Part shown: positions 8,122 to 17,438 of the stretch, piece by piece
Layout of the letters: each line of letters starts with the position of its first letter
How positions within the stretch are numbered: the first letter of the stretch is position 1
Source of the DNA: an uncultured Rikenellaceae bacterium
Lineage (GTDB): Bacteria; Bacteroidota; Bacteroidia; Bacteroidales; Rikenellaceae
DNA: 45,445 bases
Assembly: GCA_947038405.1 (NCBI GenBank)
Contig: CAMQVY010000017.1
Coordinates: forward strand, 1 to 45,445
Direction: 5' to 3'
Notes under the pieces: generated by a model
Seen by the model: only the letters and a program-made list of their open reading frames with translations
The model's database searches: none
Told to the model about the DNA's origin: nothing
Program-made: the position numbers and the translations under genes

Positions 8122-8694
8122 ATGCGATTTATTATAGTAATTATTATTATTTTTTGCTCTAACAGCCTATTTGCTCAAGTTTCTGGAGCAGGCTTTTTCG
8201 ATCAACGAATAGAATTCAATCAACAAGGTGATAGTATTATCGCCATTGACGTGTGGCCTATATACGTATTCGACAAACCAGCGGATATGAGAAAACATGC
8301 TCGTTTAATTCGCAATATAAAGATCGTATACCCAATTGCAATAGTTGCAGGGGAGAAGTTAAAACAGCTTGAAAAAGAGTTATTAACTATTGAAAAAAAT
8401 AGAGATCAAAGTAAACATATAAAACAACTTGAACAAGATCTAAAAGATGAGTATATGCCGATTCTAAAGAAAATGAATTTTTCTCAAGGCAAAATACTAA
8501 TCAAATTAATAGATAGAGAGACCAATCAATCATCATACTCATTGATAAAAGAGTTCCGCGGAGGATTTAGCGCCTTTTGTTGGCAAGGGATCGCAAAAGT
8601 GTTTGGAGCAGACCTTAGAGATAGCTACGACAAGGAAGAGGAGGACAAAGTCATTGAACAGATAATTATAATGTACGAAGCTGGACTTTTATAA
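8122..8694 (+). CDS. DUF4294 family exported protein
   Basis: A 190-residue protein of the Bacteroidetes-specific DUF4294 family; function unknown. Residues 1-18 are a clear signal peptide (an isoleucine-rich core ending SLFAQ), so it should be periplasmic. The middle is a charged helical region (KLKQLEKELLTIEKN) that may form a coiled coil, followed by the conserved GKILIKLIDRETNQSSY and FRGGFSAFCWQGIAK segments. It is transcribed divergently from the hydrogenase operon and shares the palindromic promoter region; no functional link is implied by the family. Confidence 0.85.
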   Translation: MRFIIVIIIIFCSNSLFAQVSGAGFFDQRIEFNQQGDSIIAIDVWPIYVFDKPADMRKHARLIRNIKIVYPIAIVAGEKLKQLEKELLTIEKNRDQSKHIKQLEQDLKDEYMPILKKMNFSQGKILIKLIDRETNQSSYSLIKEFRGGFSAFCWQGIAKVFGADLRDSYDKEEEDKVIEQIIIMYEAGLL

Positions 8695-8712
8695 TTTAGT
8701 TATTGGATTGTG

Positions 8713-8742
8713 TTGGATAATTACATTTTTTTTATATATTTG
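8713..8742 (+). promoter_or_regulatory. Promoter of the DUF3276 gene
   Basis: TTG at 8713-8715 and TATATTTG at 8735-8742 with a 19-nt spacer match the Bacteroidetes -33/-7 consensus. Transcription would start near 8749, about 43 nt before the ATG. Confidence 0.75.
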
Positions 8743-8791
8743 TAATAAGCTATTTCAATCTACTTTAATCTAAATTTAATATTAGAATTTT

Positions 8792-9130
8792 ATGATGGAA
8801 ACATATGACTCTCGTAGAGAGACAGAGACGGATGGAGGAGAAGAGGTTTACTCAAAATCTGTAAGAGCAGGTCGTAGAACCTATTTTTTTGATGTAAAGG
8901 CTACTCGTAATGATGACTACTATTTAACGATTACAGAGAGCCGAAAAAAACAGTCTAAAGATGGAACATTCTCTTTTGACAAACATAAGATATATCTATA
9001 CAAAGAGGATTTTGCTAAATTCTCTGGTGGATTGGAAGATGTTGTTGAATTTGTGAAGAGAACTAAACCTGATTTTTTCAATCAGCAAGTGACTGAATCA
9101 TCAATAGATGAAGAGTTTGACAATTTATAA
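8792..9130 (+). CDS. DUF3276 / Pur-alpha-like nucleic-acid-binding protein
   Basis: This 112-residue cytosolic protein belongs to the DUF3276 (Pur-alpha-like) family, which in Bacteroidetes and spirochaetes carries a single PUR repeat able to bind single-stranded DNA or RNA. The core runs from about residue 20 (EVYSKSVRAGRRTYFFDVK) through YYLTITESRKK to KIYLYKEDFAKF, the usual four-strand-plus-helix pattern. The N-terminus is acidic and the C-terminal tail SSIDEEFDNL is probably disordered. A monocistronic unit: own promoter upstream and a hairpin terminator 17 nt after the stop. The biological target is unknown. Confidence 0.85.
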   Translation: MMETYDSRRETETDGGEEVYSKSVRAGRRTYFFDVKATRNDDYYLTITESRKKQSKDGTFSFDKHKIYLYKEDFAKFSGGLEDVVEFVKRTKPDFFNQQVTESSIDEEFDNL

Positions 9131-9147
9131 AATAAACTAATAGATTT

Positions 9148-9180
9148 AAAAGGGAGTGTATTCATTGTACACTCTCTTTT
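9148..9180 (+). terminator. Rho-independent terminator after DUF3276 gene
   Basis: The arms AAAAGGGAGTGTA (9148-9160) and TACACTCTCTTTT (9168-9180) pair with one G-T wobble around the loop TTCATTG and run into a T tract. Confidence 0.8.
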
Positions 9181-9266
9181 TTAACATAAACAACTGATTT
9201 CAAATAATATACACGAAAACAGAGAACAATATAAAACTAAAATTTAGATAGCTTCTTAATATATTT

Positions 9267-10289
9267 ATGACAAATAATCGTGTACTACTAGGCTTTAGTG
9301 GAGGCATTGACAGCGTGAAAGCTGTGGAAGTATTAAAGAGTAAGGGGTATGACATTACAGCCTTAACTATTGATACAATGGGAGATAAGGAGTTTACAGA
9401 TTGCGCTAAACTCAAAGCTAAAGAACTAATGATACCGATTATCATTGAGGATGCAAAATCTGAGTTCAATGATAAAATCATACAATACTTCACATCTGAA
9501 TATAACATAGGTAGAACTCCTGCACCATGTACGATATGTAACGTTGAGATAAAGTGGAAATTACTATTATCGGTTGCAAAAAGAGAGTGCTGTGACTTCA
9601 TCTCGACAGGGCATTATTTCAAGATTAAAGAGATCGATGGTATATTTTATGTCGCACGTGCACATGACCCAATAAAGGATCAATCATACTACCTTTGGGG
9701 ATTGACTCAAGAGATATTATCTAAAGCAATTACTCCAATGTCAACACTTATAAAGAGTGAATTTATGAGTACCCTACCAAAACATAATCTCACTAAAGAG
9801 AGTATGGGTGTCTGTTTTTTGAGAGGTGAGAGTTGTTGTGATTACCTCAAAAATAGATGTGGCGAATCCATCTCAGATGGTGATGTTATAGATAGCAATG
9901 GAGATGTAATTGGCAGACATAATGGCTTTCAATTGTACACTATTGGGCAAAAAAAAGGGGTCAATACAGCTATAAAAGGGTGTGTCATTGGTATAAACAG
10001 TAAGGAAAATCAACTAATATGGGGCAATAATAGTGAATTAAACTACCTCAACCTAGAGATAGGCAACTATAACATACCAAACATTAATGATCTAAAAAAA
10101 GTTATTACAGTTAAGATTAGAGGATATGGACATAACCCAACTCTTCCGATTAAAGGTGCACTAATAGCCGAAAATAGAGCTCATATAACTCTAAATGATC
10201 CAGCTTGGGCACCAGCACTGGGACAACCAGTTGTACTCTATTGCGACGATATTGTCGTAGGCGGAGGAATACTAGAAAAATACTACTAA
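9267..10289 (+). CDS. mnmA: tRNA-uridine 2-sulfurtransferase MnmA
   Basis: This cytosolic enzyme thiolates U34 of tRNA-Lys, -Glu and -Gln, using ATP to adenylate C2 and a relayed persulfide. The PP-loop SGGIDS is at residues 11-16 (Ile replaces the common Val). The first catalytic cysteine lies in APCTICNVEIKW and the second in MGVCFLRG; DQSYYLW is also a family signature. At 340 residues it is slightly short but has the C-terminal beta-barrel (KIRGYGHNP...PGQPVVLY-like segment). It appears to head a plus-strand unit with the DUF368 gene 48 nt downstream and aroE, though their functions are unrelated. Confidence 0.93.
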   Translation: MTNNRVLLGFSGGIDSVKAVEVLKSKGYDITALTIDTMGDKEFTDCAKLKAKELMIPIIIEDAKSEFNDKIIQYFTSEYNIGRTPAPCTICNVEIKWKLLLSVAKRECCDFISTGHYFKIKEIDGIFYVARAHDPIKDQSYYLWGLTQEILSKAITPMSTLIKSEFMSTLPKHNLTKESMGVCFLRGESCCDYLKNRCGESISDGDVIDSNGDVIGRHNGFQLYTIGQKKGVNTAIKGCVIGINSKENQLIWGNNSELNYLNLEIGNYNIPNINDLKKVITVKIRGYGHNPTLPIKGALIAENRAHITLNDPAWAPALGQPVVLYCDDIVVGGGILEKYY

Positions 10290-10337
10290 TAATATATTAT
10301 ATTTACCCACTACAAACACGTAACACCATCCACTTGG

Positions 10338-11306
10338 ATGGAGAGTTATATAAAACAAAAAACTATGGCAAGGAAATTAAGTGACTACATTAAGATAGGA
10401 ATGAAAGGGTGCGCAATGGGTGCAGCAGATGTTGTCCCTGGGGTCTCTGGAGGTACTATCGCATTTATATCTGGAATCTATGAAGAGTTAATAGACTCTA
10501 TAAAAAGTATTGATTTGACTGCGATCAAGCTACTACTTCAATTTAGATTCAAAGAGTTTTGGACGAAAGTTAATGGAAACTTTCTACTCTCAATAGTACT
10601 AGGTGTTGGAACTGCGATATTCTCTCTTTCAAGAGTTATGACATATCTACTCGAAAACCACCCTATATATATATGGTCATTCTTCTTTGGACTAATTATA
10701 GCATCAACGATATTAGTATTCAAAGAGATAAAAAAAGTAAATATATACTCCATAATTGCAATGATAATCGGTGCTGCGATAGCATATACGATTACTGTGA
10801 TAAGTCCAGCATCAACCCCTGAGACGTGGTGGTTTATTATACTATCTGGTGCTATTGCAATATGCGCAATGATACTCCCTGGCATATCAGGAGCATTCTT
10901 ACTGTTACTTATGGGTAAATACCAATTTATCATGGGAGCTATTGGCTCATTAGATATATATATAATATCTCTATTTGCGTTGGGTGCAAGCGTCGGAATC
11001 ATTAGTTTTTCTCATCTATTGTCTTGGTTATTAAAGCATTTCCATACCGTGACAATATCTCTTCTAACTGGATTTATGGTTGGGTCATTAAACAAAGTAT
11101 GGCCTTGGAAAGAGACAATAGAGACATTTGTTGATAGACATGGAGTTACAAAACCTATAATCGAATCAAATGTATCTCCATTTTCATTCACTGAGATTAC
11201 AGGAGATGAAAATCATCTTGTAGCATCAATCACGATGTGCATTATTGGTATTTTGTCTATATACACGCTTGAAATGGTAGGAAATAGATTTAAAAGCGTA
11301 AAGTAA
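10338..11306 (+). CDS. DUF368 membrane protein, PopT-like undecaprenyl-phosphate carrier
   Basis: A 322-residue polytopic inner-membrane protein of the DUF368 family. Members of this family (PopT) have been shown to flip undecaprenyl phosphate back to the cytoplasmic face, recycling the lipid carrier for wall and envelope glycans; applying that here is inference. The signature GAADVVPGVSGGTIAFISG is at about residues 21-39, and a second PGISGAFLLLLMGKY motif occurs mid-protein, consistent with the inverted-repeat architecture. About eight to ten hydrophobic segments follow. The start could be the ATG at 10338 or, more like relatives, the ATG at 10365 (MARKLSDYIKIG). Followed by aroE after 2 nt, so co-transcribed. 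Confidence 0.88.
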   Translation: MESYIKQKTMARKLSDYIKIGMKGCAMGAADVVPGVSGGTIAFISGIYEELIDSIKSIDLTAIKLLLQFRFKEFWTKVNGNFLLSIVLGVGTAIFSLSRVMTYLLENHPIYIWSFFFGLIIASTILVFKEIKKVNIYSIIAMIIGAAIAYTITVISPASTPETWWFIILSGAIAICAMILPGISGAFLLLLMGKYQFIMGAIGSLDIYIISLFALGASVGIISFSHLLSWLLKHFHTVTISLLTGFMVGSLNKVWPWKETIETFVDRHGVTKPIIESNVSPFSFTEITGDENHLVASITMCIIGILSIYTLEMVGNRFKSVK

Positions 11307-11308
11307 TT

Positions 11309-12040
11309 ATGAAAGATTTATATGGATTGCTAGGTTTCCCATTAGGACACTCTTTTTCTAAAGGTTTTTTTACAGCTAAATTCAAAGATGAAAGTATTGA
11401 GGCAGAGTATGTAAACTTCGAACTCCCCGATATTAATGAACTAAAACATAACATATTAGACAAACCCGAATTAAAAGGGTTCAATATCACGATACCTTAT
11501 AAAATAGATATAATACCTATGCTTGACTCTATTTCGGAGGAGGCTCGTGAGATTGGTGCTGTTAACTGTGTACGAATAGTTGAAGGCAAATTATTCGGCT
11601 ACAATACAGATGCTTACGGATTTAAACATAGCTTATTAAAACTAATAAAAGATGCTAGACCTAATGCTCTAATATTGGGTACAGGTGGGGCTTCAAGAGC
11701 AGTTAGATATGTTCTATCTCAACTTGGAATAGAGTATCAACTAGTATCTCGAAATGCCAGTGATGAGTCTATTTCATATGAAATGCTAAACGAATCGACT
11801 ATTAATAACTACAAATTAATAATCAATTGCACCCCATTAGGAACTTTCCCAAATGTAGATAATGCACCAAACATACCGTATAATCTACTAACTGAGCAGC
11901 ATTTCCTATATGATTTAGTGTACAATCCCACTGTAACAAAGTTTATGAAAAATGGGCAAGATAAAGATGCTAAAGTTTTAAATGGGTATGATATGCTCGT
12001 TGGACAGGCATTGAAATCATGGGATATATGGAATTCTTAA
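11309..12040 (+). CDS. aroE: Shikimate dehydrogenase
   Basis: This NADPH-dependent enzyme reduces 3-dehydroshikimate to shikimate in chorismate synthesis. Visible motifs: GFPLGHSFSKGF (substrate-binding serines), NITIPYK (catalytic lysine), AVNCV, NTDAYGF (catalytic aspartate) and GTGGASRAV (nucleotide-binding loop). At 243 residues it is of the short Bacteroidetes type. It begins 2 nt after the DUF368 gene. Downstream is the composite intergenic repeat 12055-12236, then birA on the other strand. Confidence 0.94.
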   Translation: MKDLYGLLGFPLGHSFSKGFFTAKFKDESIEAEYVNFELPDINELKHNILDKPELKGFNITIPYKIDIIPMLDSISEEAREIGAVNCVRIVEGKLFGYNTDAYGFKHSLLKLIKDARPNALILGTGGASRAVRYVLSQLGIEYQLVSRNASDESISYEMLNESTINNYKLIINCTPLGTFPNVDNAPNIPYNLLTEQHFLYDLVYNPTVTKFMKNGQDKDAKVLNGYDMLVGQALKSWDIWNS

Positions 12041-12054
12041 ACTTGTTTGCGTAA

Positions 12055-12236
12055 CGCAGAGACGCAGGGAACTGCCCTTCGCGGGCGGCGGTGCGTGATC
12101 GCACTCAACAAACAACCACAGAAAACGAAGTTTTCACAAAGGTTTGATTAAACTTTTTAAAGTTTATTGCCAAAGGCAGTTCGCAGAGACGCAGGGAACT
12201 GCCCTTCGCGGGCAGCGGTGCGTGATCGCACTCAAC
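12055..12236. repeat. Composite intergenic repeat: 55-nt direct repeats around a core
   Basis: The units 12055-12109 and 12182-12236 are 55-nt direct repeats with one difference. Each holds ACGCAGGGAACTGCCC, a GCGGGC hairpin partner and GTGCGTGATCGCACTCAAC. Between them is an AT-rich core (12110-12183) with GAAAACGAAGTTTTC and further small palindromes. The core recurs at 43391-43464 with about four changes, and the right unit recurs at 43486-43533 with two changes in 48 bases. It lies between convergent aroE and birA and has no ORF, so it is non-autonomous; it may double as terminator. Confidence 0.9.
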
Positions 12237-12238
12237 AG

Positions 12239-13003
12239 TTATTTTATCTTAAACTCAATCTCTTTGAATAAGTAGTTTACAGTCGATATCTCTGAATGTT
12301 TGACTATAAGCTCACCACTATCTTTTACCCCAAGAATCACACCTTCAATTGGCGTTCCATCGGATAGATAATATGTATGTTGTTCACCTTTTCTATATAA
12401 ACGGCTATTGTATGTAGTAGATAATTCATCTACATCTCCAAGTTTTAATTGATTATATCTTGCCATTATAGATTGATATAAAGTCTCTAATATATTAAAT
12501 ATATTAGAATCTATACCTGTTATTCCCTTTAAAGAGATCGGGTTTGGAAGTGAAGGATCAAAATCCGTTTGATTCACATTCAAGCCAATTCCAATAACAC
12601 TTCTGGCTATGTTTGATCCACAAATATCATGTTCAATAAGAACACCTGCAACTTTACAACCATCAATATATATATCATTTGTCCACTTTATTTTGGTATC
12701 AAGTCCCATACCACACAACATATCTGAAATACCTAAAGCAATGCTCTCAGATAACAAAAACTGATGTGATGCTGGTAAGAATGTAGGTTCAACAACAAGA
12801 GAAAAAGTTATATTAGCACCTTTAGTACTACACCAATGATTACCTCGCTGCCCCTTACCATCACTCTGTTCTAGTGCAAAAATAATATCGCCATGAGAGT
12901 AAATCTTCTCATTGGCGATAATATTTGTTGATGTCGTCTTCTCTAGGAGTACGAATTTTGCGTTATATTTTTCGCCTAAAGAGGCAAACTCATTATATGT
13001 CAT
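12239..13003 (-). CDS. birA: Biotin--[acetyl-CoA carboxylase] ligase
   Basis: This cytosolic enzyme activates biotin with ATP and attaches it to carrier-protein lysines. The 254-residue protein has the catalytic domain and the C-terminal SH3-like domain, but no N-terminal helix-turn-helix, so it should not act as a repressor. Motifs: LLEKTTSTN, DGKGQRGNHW (the biotinyl-AMP loop, usually GRGRRGRxW, here divergent but with the key Gly and Arg), KWTNDIYIDGCKVAGVLIE and GIGLNVNQ. It ends 3 nt from the composite repeat and starts 12 nt after the PorT-like gene, so it may be last in a three-gene unit. Confidence 0.92.
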   Translation of the reverse strand: MTYNEFASLGEKYNAKFVLLEKTTSTNIIANEKIYSHGDIIFALEQSDGKGQRGNHWCSTKGANITFSLVVEPTFLPASHQFLLSESIALGISDMLCGMGLDTKIKWTNDIYIDGCKVAGVLIEHDICGSNIARSVIGIGLNVNQTDFDPSLPNPISLKGITGIDSNIFNILETLYQSIMARYNQLKLGDVDELSTTYNSRLYRKGEQHTYYLSDGTPIEGVILGVKDSGELIVKHSEISTVNYLFKEIEFKIK

Positions 13004-13015
13004 AAATATTTGAAC

Positions 13016-13816
13016 CTATTTTCGTAAAAAAGTATAACTTAACATAATAGTTCCCCTCATATTCAACATAGAGTAACTAAGATACTTATTCTCTTCTCCG
13101 CTACGGAAAATATCTTTAAATCCCATAGCAAACCTACCACCAATAGTTACCCTATCGATCAGCACTCTCTCATACCCCAATACGATACCGGCATCCCAGT
13201 TATCCAATTTATCAGTAAAGTTCTGTTGCTCCATCTCCCCTGGACCAAAAGGCTCCCAAGTAGTTTTATCTTCATTATCACCAGCCATACCTTGAACTGG
13301 AGTCGTTGTGAACTCTGCATCTAATACATAGGCATAGTACCCTCCAAACAGCACTTTATTCATCCCATTACCGAATGAATATTTAACATATAGAGGTACT
13401 TCTATCATTGAAAATGACATATTAGCATCAGCTCTACCTTCAAAATAGAGTGTATTTTCACCGTCACGTATTGACTCTTGAGTAAGGCGGGTTTTAGCTG
13501 CCATCTCAACTTTTTTATACGTACTTTCAATAGATACATTCCAATGCTTATTCACAACTAAGCTATACGAAACGCCAAGTGACGGTGCTAATCGAGGAAC
13601 CATTCCCATTTTATTTCCAACACCTAAAATCTTATCTAATGGATATGGTACTGCACCTCCAATATCAATTCCAGTATGAACAGCCATCGCAAATTCGACA
13701 GGCTCTTTTATAGGTTTCAACTTAATTCCAAAAGGACTAAACGCATTGACAGAGCCAACGATTAAGACAAACAGTAGTGTTGTATATATCTTCATAGCGA
13801 TTATATTTCTATTCAT
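13016..13816 (-). CDS. PorT-like outer-membrane beta-barrel protein
   Basis: A 266-residue exported protein with alternating beta-strand pattern typical of eight-stranded outer-membrane barrels (PorT/OmpW-like); it ends in aromatic-rich strands (IMLSYTFLRK). The signal peptide MKIYTTLLFVLIVGSVNAF begins at the second methionine, so the start at 13795 is more likely than the one at 13816, which overlaps the upstream gene's stop. The barrel has strand pairs such as WNVSIESTYKKVEMAAK and MIEVPLYVKYSFGN. It is translated just after the PCMD lipoprotein, and the pair likely forms one envelope unit. Cargo or partner unknown. Confidence 0.75.
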   Translation of the reverse strand: MNRNIIAMKIYTTLLFVLIVGSVNAFSPFGIKLKPIKEPVEFAMAVHTGIDIGGAVPYPLDKILGVGNKMGMVPRLAPSLGVSYSLVVNKHWNVSIESTYKKVEMAAKTRLTQESIRDGENTLYFEGRADANMSFSMIEVPLYVKYSFGNGMNKVLFGGYYAYVLDAEFTTTPVQGMAGDNEDKTTWEPFGPGEMEQQNFTDKLDNWDAGIVLGYERVLIDRVTIGGRFAMGFKDIFRSGEENKYLSYSMLNMRGTIMLSYTFLRK

Positions 13817-16364
13817 AAACTAATTTTACATTATCAACTTTTAAAATAGAGCCTTCATATCCACAGAAAAAGTCTCCTCTTGCACTACCACTAAATACAA
13901 TATGAATGTGTGTATATTCAGGGATAGTAGTACCAACATAATTAAAAGGAATAAATACCCTCTTCCAAACTCCGGTATCTACTTTTACTATATCCGATCC
14001 ATTATGTTTCGCACCTGCGCTATTTGCAAAGAACATAGATCCTTGAACTACACTTGTAGCATTATTTTCTCTACCAGCTGTTCTTGGCGGAGTTCCATCG
14101 CTATATAGACCATGATACTGGTAGTTTTTATAGTCTGGGTCAATGAGCTTATCATTATAGTTAACGAGCTCTATAACACATGATCCGTAGTCAAATGCAG
14201 TCTGCATTCCATGGTTTTTACCAAATCCACCTGCATAATTAATATCAACTTCAACTCCTTTAATTTTTGATGTTGCTTGGAATGGTGTGCCAAAATATGT
14301 CAAACTAATCGGGTCATTTATCCCTATTCCAGCATTGAAATCAAATTTACCAAGAAAGATTGAACCAGCAGCAAATTTACCTAAGATACTCTCAGCTTTC
14401 ATTACAGCCGCCTTGCCATTGCCAGCACGATCTTCACTGTAAGTCCCTGCTCCTGCAACAGGAGTATTAGCTGTTTGCCAAGGGTGTGCTGGCTGAGGTT
14501 TCTTATACTGTCGGTTACTCCATGAATCAAAATTTGAAAACGGAATTTGAGGTCTATAATCTAATGCCAAATTCCACGATTTTACCTCCCCACCACTAGA
14601 TGTAACCTGGAAGTTAACGGTTGATGTTATATCTGCAAACTCAACAACTCCTCGTAGTGGCATTGAAGATATAGCTCCTTGTGATACCATCATTTCAATA
14701 TCAACTCGTAGTGGATATGAGCTATTTGTTGGATTATTATTAAGTTGCAGAAGTATTTGATTCTTATTATTATCAATAAAAATATCATTACTAATATCAA
14801 ATCCAGATGTTGTGTTTAGTATCTTAATAGATTCAACATCGGCTAAATTTACACTTAATCTTATTGTCCACAACTCCTCGTCACCATCTTTAGATGTCAC
14901 TTTAAATTTCTGAACACTTTTCCAACAATCATTTTGTTTCGCACCAAAACCATCTTTACCCTCTAAGTCTGGACTATAATTAGAGACCATACTCCATGTT
15001 GAAGGTAAATTTGTTGTCTCACCATTAGCTAATTGAAGTTTTAAGTTTGTAATATTAACACTCCAATCTCTATCACTTTTATAGTTATGATACGGATCTT
15101 GCAATATTGTTGACGTTTTGAAATTCGAGGTTGGTATAATTATCTCATAGCTTTCAGGTCTAATTTGAATGTTATGGTTATCCAAAACAATACAAGGATT
15201 AGTTGTCTCTACAACTTTGCCATCAACATATTTAGCATCTGTTACAATAGTCCCTGCGGTGTAGTCAAAAGTTACACCGTTTATCTTAACATCACCCACA
15301 GCAGCTTGTTTGAGTTCAATACTCCACTCGCGACTAACTCCCATAATTGGATCTAGCAGATAGAACTTCTTAACTTCAGATAACGATGTAAATGTAACTT
15401 TAGATTCATTCGAAATTCCAAACAGATCAACATCTGGATATGATTCAAATTTAAAATCAAAATCCAACGGATATGTATATGCTTTTGCTTTCGGTATTGG
15501 AAGTTTAATTGTAATTGTATTAGTTACGTTATTTACAAATAGAGTTGAATTACTAACCTGACTAGAGCTTACACTTGATTTATAAGCATCAATATCCGTT
15601 GTAAATAGTGTAGTTGAAGAGTAACTACCAATATTATCTTTAGTAATTACTGGTGTTGCCTTTAGCCTCACTGTCCAAACTCTATCTTTCCCACTAGCAC
15701 TTCTAACCGTAACAGGATAGCTCTGTTTATCATTATCGAATTTAAGACTAACTTCGCCATTCTTAAAGTCTACAAAACTAGCACCATTTGGAATAGAAAA
15801 ACGCGGGGTAATCGAGATAGGGTAAGTTCCACCAACGCTAAATATAGTCAATGTATCGTTACGCTGCGAGTATCTGGCATCTCCCGACACTAGATTAGCT
15901 AAAGTTGCTGGTACCACATTAAGGATCTCAACCTCTTTTGATATTTCATTACCATCACTAAGATCTGACTCTACTTTTGGTGTGATTATATAAGTTCGAG
16001 TCAAGCCACTCTTAGCCATTACATAGAACTTCAACTCATCATCCAATGTATTAAATACAAAATCTTTATTAGAGTCAAAACCGATAACCTTATCAATATT
16101 ATCCGTTACTTGTATCTGTGCCTTGAACCTTAGTGGCAAGTCATATATTCCAAACAAAATAGGTATATATATGGTATCTGAAGAGATTTCAACTTCCCCA
16201 AGTTCAATACTCTCTGGCATATGAGAGAGTACAGTAAAGCTTGCAATACTATTTTCATCGCTTAAATCGTCGATATCAACGCAAGCACCAAGAACAATAG
16301 TAAACATAGCAATTAGCCAAAAACGGCTCAATATAGAGTGGTTTTTACTCATAGAATTTATCAA
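13809..16364 (-). CDS. PCMD-domain surface lipoprotein with repeated Ig-like domains
   Basis: This 851-residue lipoprotein has a signal peptide ending in the lipobox LGAC (Cys28 of the long start). The body contains about five imperfect beta domains, each ending in a similar strand: RTYIITPKVES, DRVWTVRLKA, SREWSIELKQ, EELWTIRLSV and VKSWNLALDY. The C-terminal 250 residues are a PCMD (putative carbohydrate metabolism) domain starting FSNFDSWSN and ending LKVDNVKLVYE. Such proteins are thought to sit on the outer surface and bind glycans; direct function is unproven. The adjacent barrel gene overlaps its stop, and there is no SusC/SusD pair nearby. A strong promoter precedes it. Confidence 0.85.
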   Translation of the reverse strand: MINSMSKNHSILSRFWLIAMFTIVLGACVDIDDLSDENSIASFTVLSHMPESIELGEVEISSDTIYIPILFGIYDLPLRFKAQIQVTDNIDKVIGFDSNKDFVFNTLDDELKFYVMAKSGLTRTYIITPKVESDLSDGNEISKEVEILNVVPATLANLVSGDARYSQRNDTLTIFSVGGTYPISITPRFSIPNGASFVDFKNGEVSLKFDNDKQSYPVTVRSASGKDRVWTVRLKATPVITKDNIGSYSSTTLFTTDIDAYKSSVSSSQVSNSTLFVNNVTNTITIKLPIPKAKAYTYPLDFDFKFESYPDVDLFGISNESKVTFTSLSEVKKFYLLDPIMGVSREWSIELKQAAVGDVKINGVTFDYTAGTIVTDAKYVDGKVVETTNPCIVLDNHNIQIRPESYEIIIPTSNFKTSTILQDPYHNYKSDRDWSVNITNLKLQLANGETTNLPSTWSMVSNYSPDLEGKDGFGAKQNDCWKSVQKFKVTSKDGDEELWTIRLSVNLADVESIKILNTTSGFDISNDIFIDNNKNQILLQLNNNPTNSSYPLRVDIEMMVSQGAISSMPLRGVVEFADITSTVNFQVTSSGGEVKSWNLALDYRPQIPFSNFDSWSNRQYKKPQPAHPWQTANTPVAGAGTYSEDRAGNGKAAVMKAESILGKFAAGSIFLGKFDFNAGIGINDPISLTYFGTPFQATSKIKGVEVDINYAGGFGKNHGMQTAFDYGSCVIELVNYNDKLIDPDYKNYQYHGLYSDGTPPRTAGRENNATSVVQGSMFFANSAGAKHNGSDIVKVDTGVWKRVFIPFNYVGTTIPEYTHIHIVFSGSARGDFFCGYEGSILKVDNVKLVYE

Positions 16365-16386
16365 TAATAGTTTACATAATACTCCC

Positions 16387-16416
16387 CAAAGGTACGAACT
16401 TTTACTTGAATTACAA
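16387..16416 (-). promoter_or_regulatory. Promoter of PCMD lipoprotein unit
   Basis: On the minus strand TTG (16414-16416) and TACCTTTG (16387-16394) are separated by 19 nt, a full match to the Bacteroidetes consensus, with a 5' leader of about 16 nt. Confidence 0.75.
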
Positions 16417-16527
16417 CGTTATATCCTCATAAACTAAGCTGAACACTCTGTCAACACAAAACTCTCATAAGTCAACTGCAATCACACATTACTAACAAAG
16501 CAATGTAATTAAGTAACAATCAACACA

Positions 16528-17277
16528 TTAATTATTTAGCAAACTCAACACTTTTAATAAATCCTCAGGGGTATCAATCGCTTGCGTTTCAGTTACAGTC
16601 TCAACAACTTTGATTGTATAACCGTTCTCTAACCACCTCAACTGCTCCAAAGATTCAACAATTTCCAACTCACCTTGAGGCAATTTTGTTATATCTCTAA
16701 GAACGCTACTTTTATAAGCATACATACCAATATGTTTCCAATAGATGTGGTTATTCTGCCATTGACCACTATCCAATCCTCTATAATAAGGGATCACAGA
16801 ACGACTAAAAAACAATGCATTACTCTCTTTTGAGATCGCCACTTTAGGTACATTAGGATCAAATATATCTTCGGTCTCCGTAAATCTCTTTACAAGTGTC
16901 GCAATTTGCGTATCAGGAGCATCAAAACAGCTCTCAATTTTAGATAAATGCTCCTCTGAAACAAAAGGCTCATCACCCTGAATATTAACAACTACATCAA
17001 ACGTTATTTCACAATCTTGCTCCATCTTCATCAACGCCTCCGCACATCGATCTGTGCCACTTCGATGGTCGACCGATGTCATTACGACACACCCTCCAAA
17101 CGCAGTAACTGCAGAAAATATTTTATCGTCATCAGTTGCAACGCAACAATATTTAAAGTGAGAGTTTACCCTCTCATACACACGCTGAATCATTGATTGT
17201 CCATTAATATCAACTAATGGCTTCCCTGGAAACCTTGTAGAGGCGTATCTTGCTGGAATAACTGCTAAGAATTTCAT
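16528..17277 (-). CDS. kdsB: CMP-KDO synthetase
   Basis: The enzyme 3-deoxy-manno-octulosonate cytidylyltransferase activates KDO with CTP for lipid A-core assembly, showing that the host makes LPS. The N-terminal IPARYASTRFPGKPL is the nucleotide-binding signature; HRSGTDRCAEA, NIQGDEPFV and HIGMYAYKSSVL are the other family blocks. At 249 residues it is full length. Single gene; no close neighbour in LPS synthesis here. The next 173 nt upstream, to the divergent acyl-CoA reductase gene, hold only its promoter. Confidence 0.95.
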   Translation of the reverse strand: MKFLAVIPARYASTRFPGKPLVDINGQSMIQRVYERVNSHFKYCCVATDDDKIFSAVTAFGGCVVMTSVDHRSGTDRCAEALMKMEQDCEITFDVVVNIQGDEPFVSEEHLSKIESCFDAPDTQIATLVKRFTETEDIFDPNVPKVAISKESNALFFSRSVIPYYRGLDSGQWQNNHIYWKHIGMYAYKSSVLRDITKLPQGELEIVESLEQLRWLENGYTIKVVETVTETQAIDTPEDLLKVLSLLNN

Positions 17278-17438
17278 ATTTATTTATTTTTAGTTTTTAA
17301 AAAATTAGATACATTTCGTTTACTATAACTGCCCATAAAAGTTCTATTAGACACAACGATAGCAACCCAAAATTGAATATATACCATAAAAATCAACACA
17401 AATATCAATTATTTTTCACAAAGCACCAAAGAAAATAG

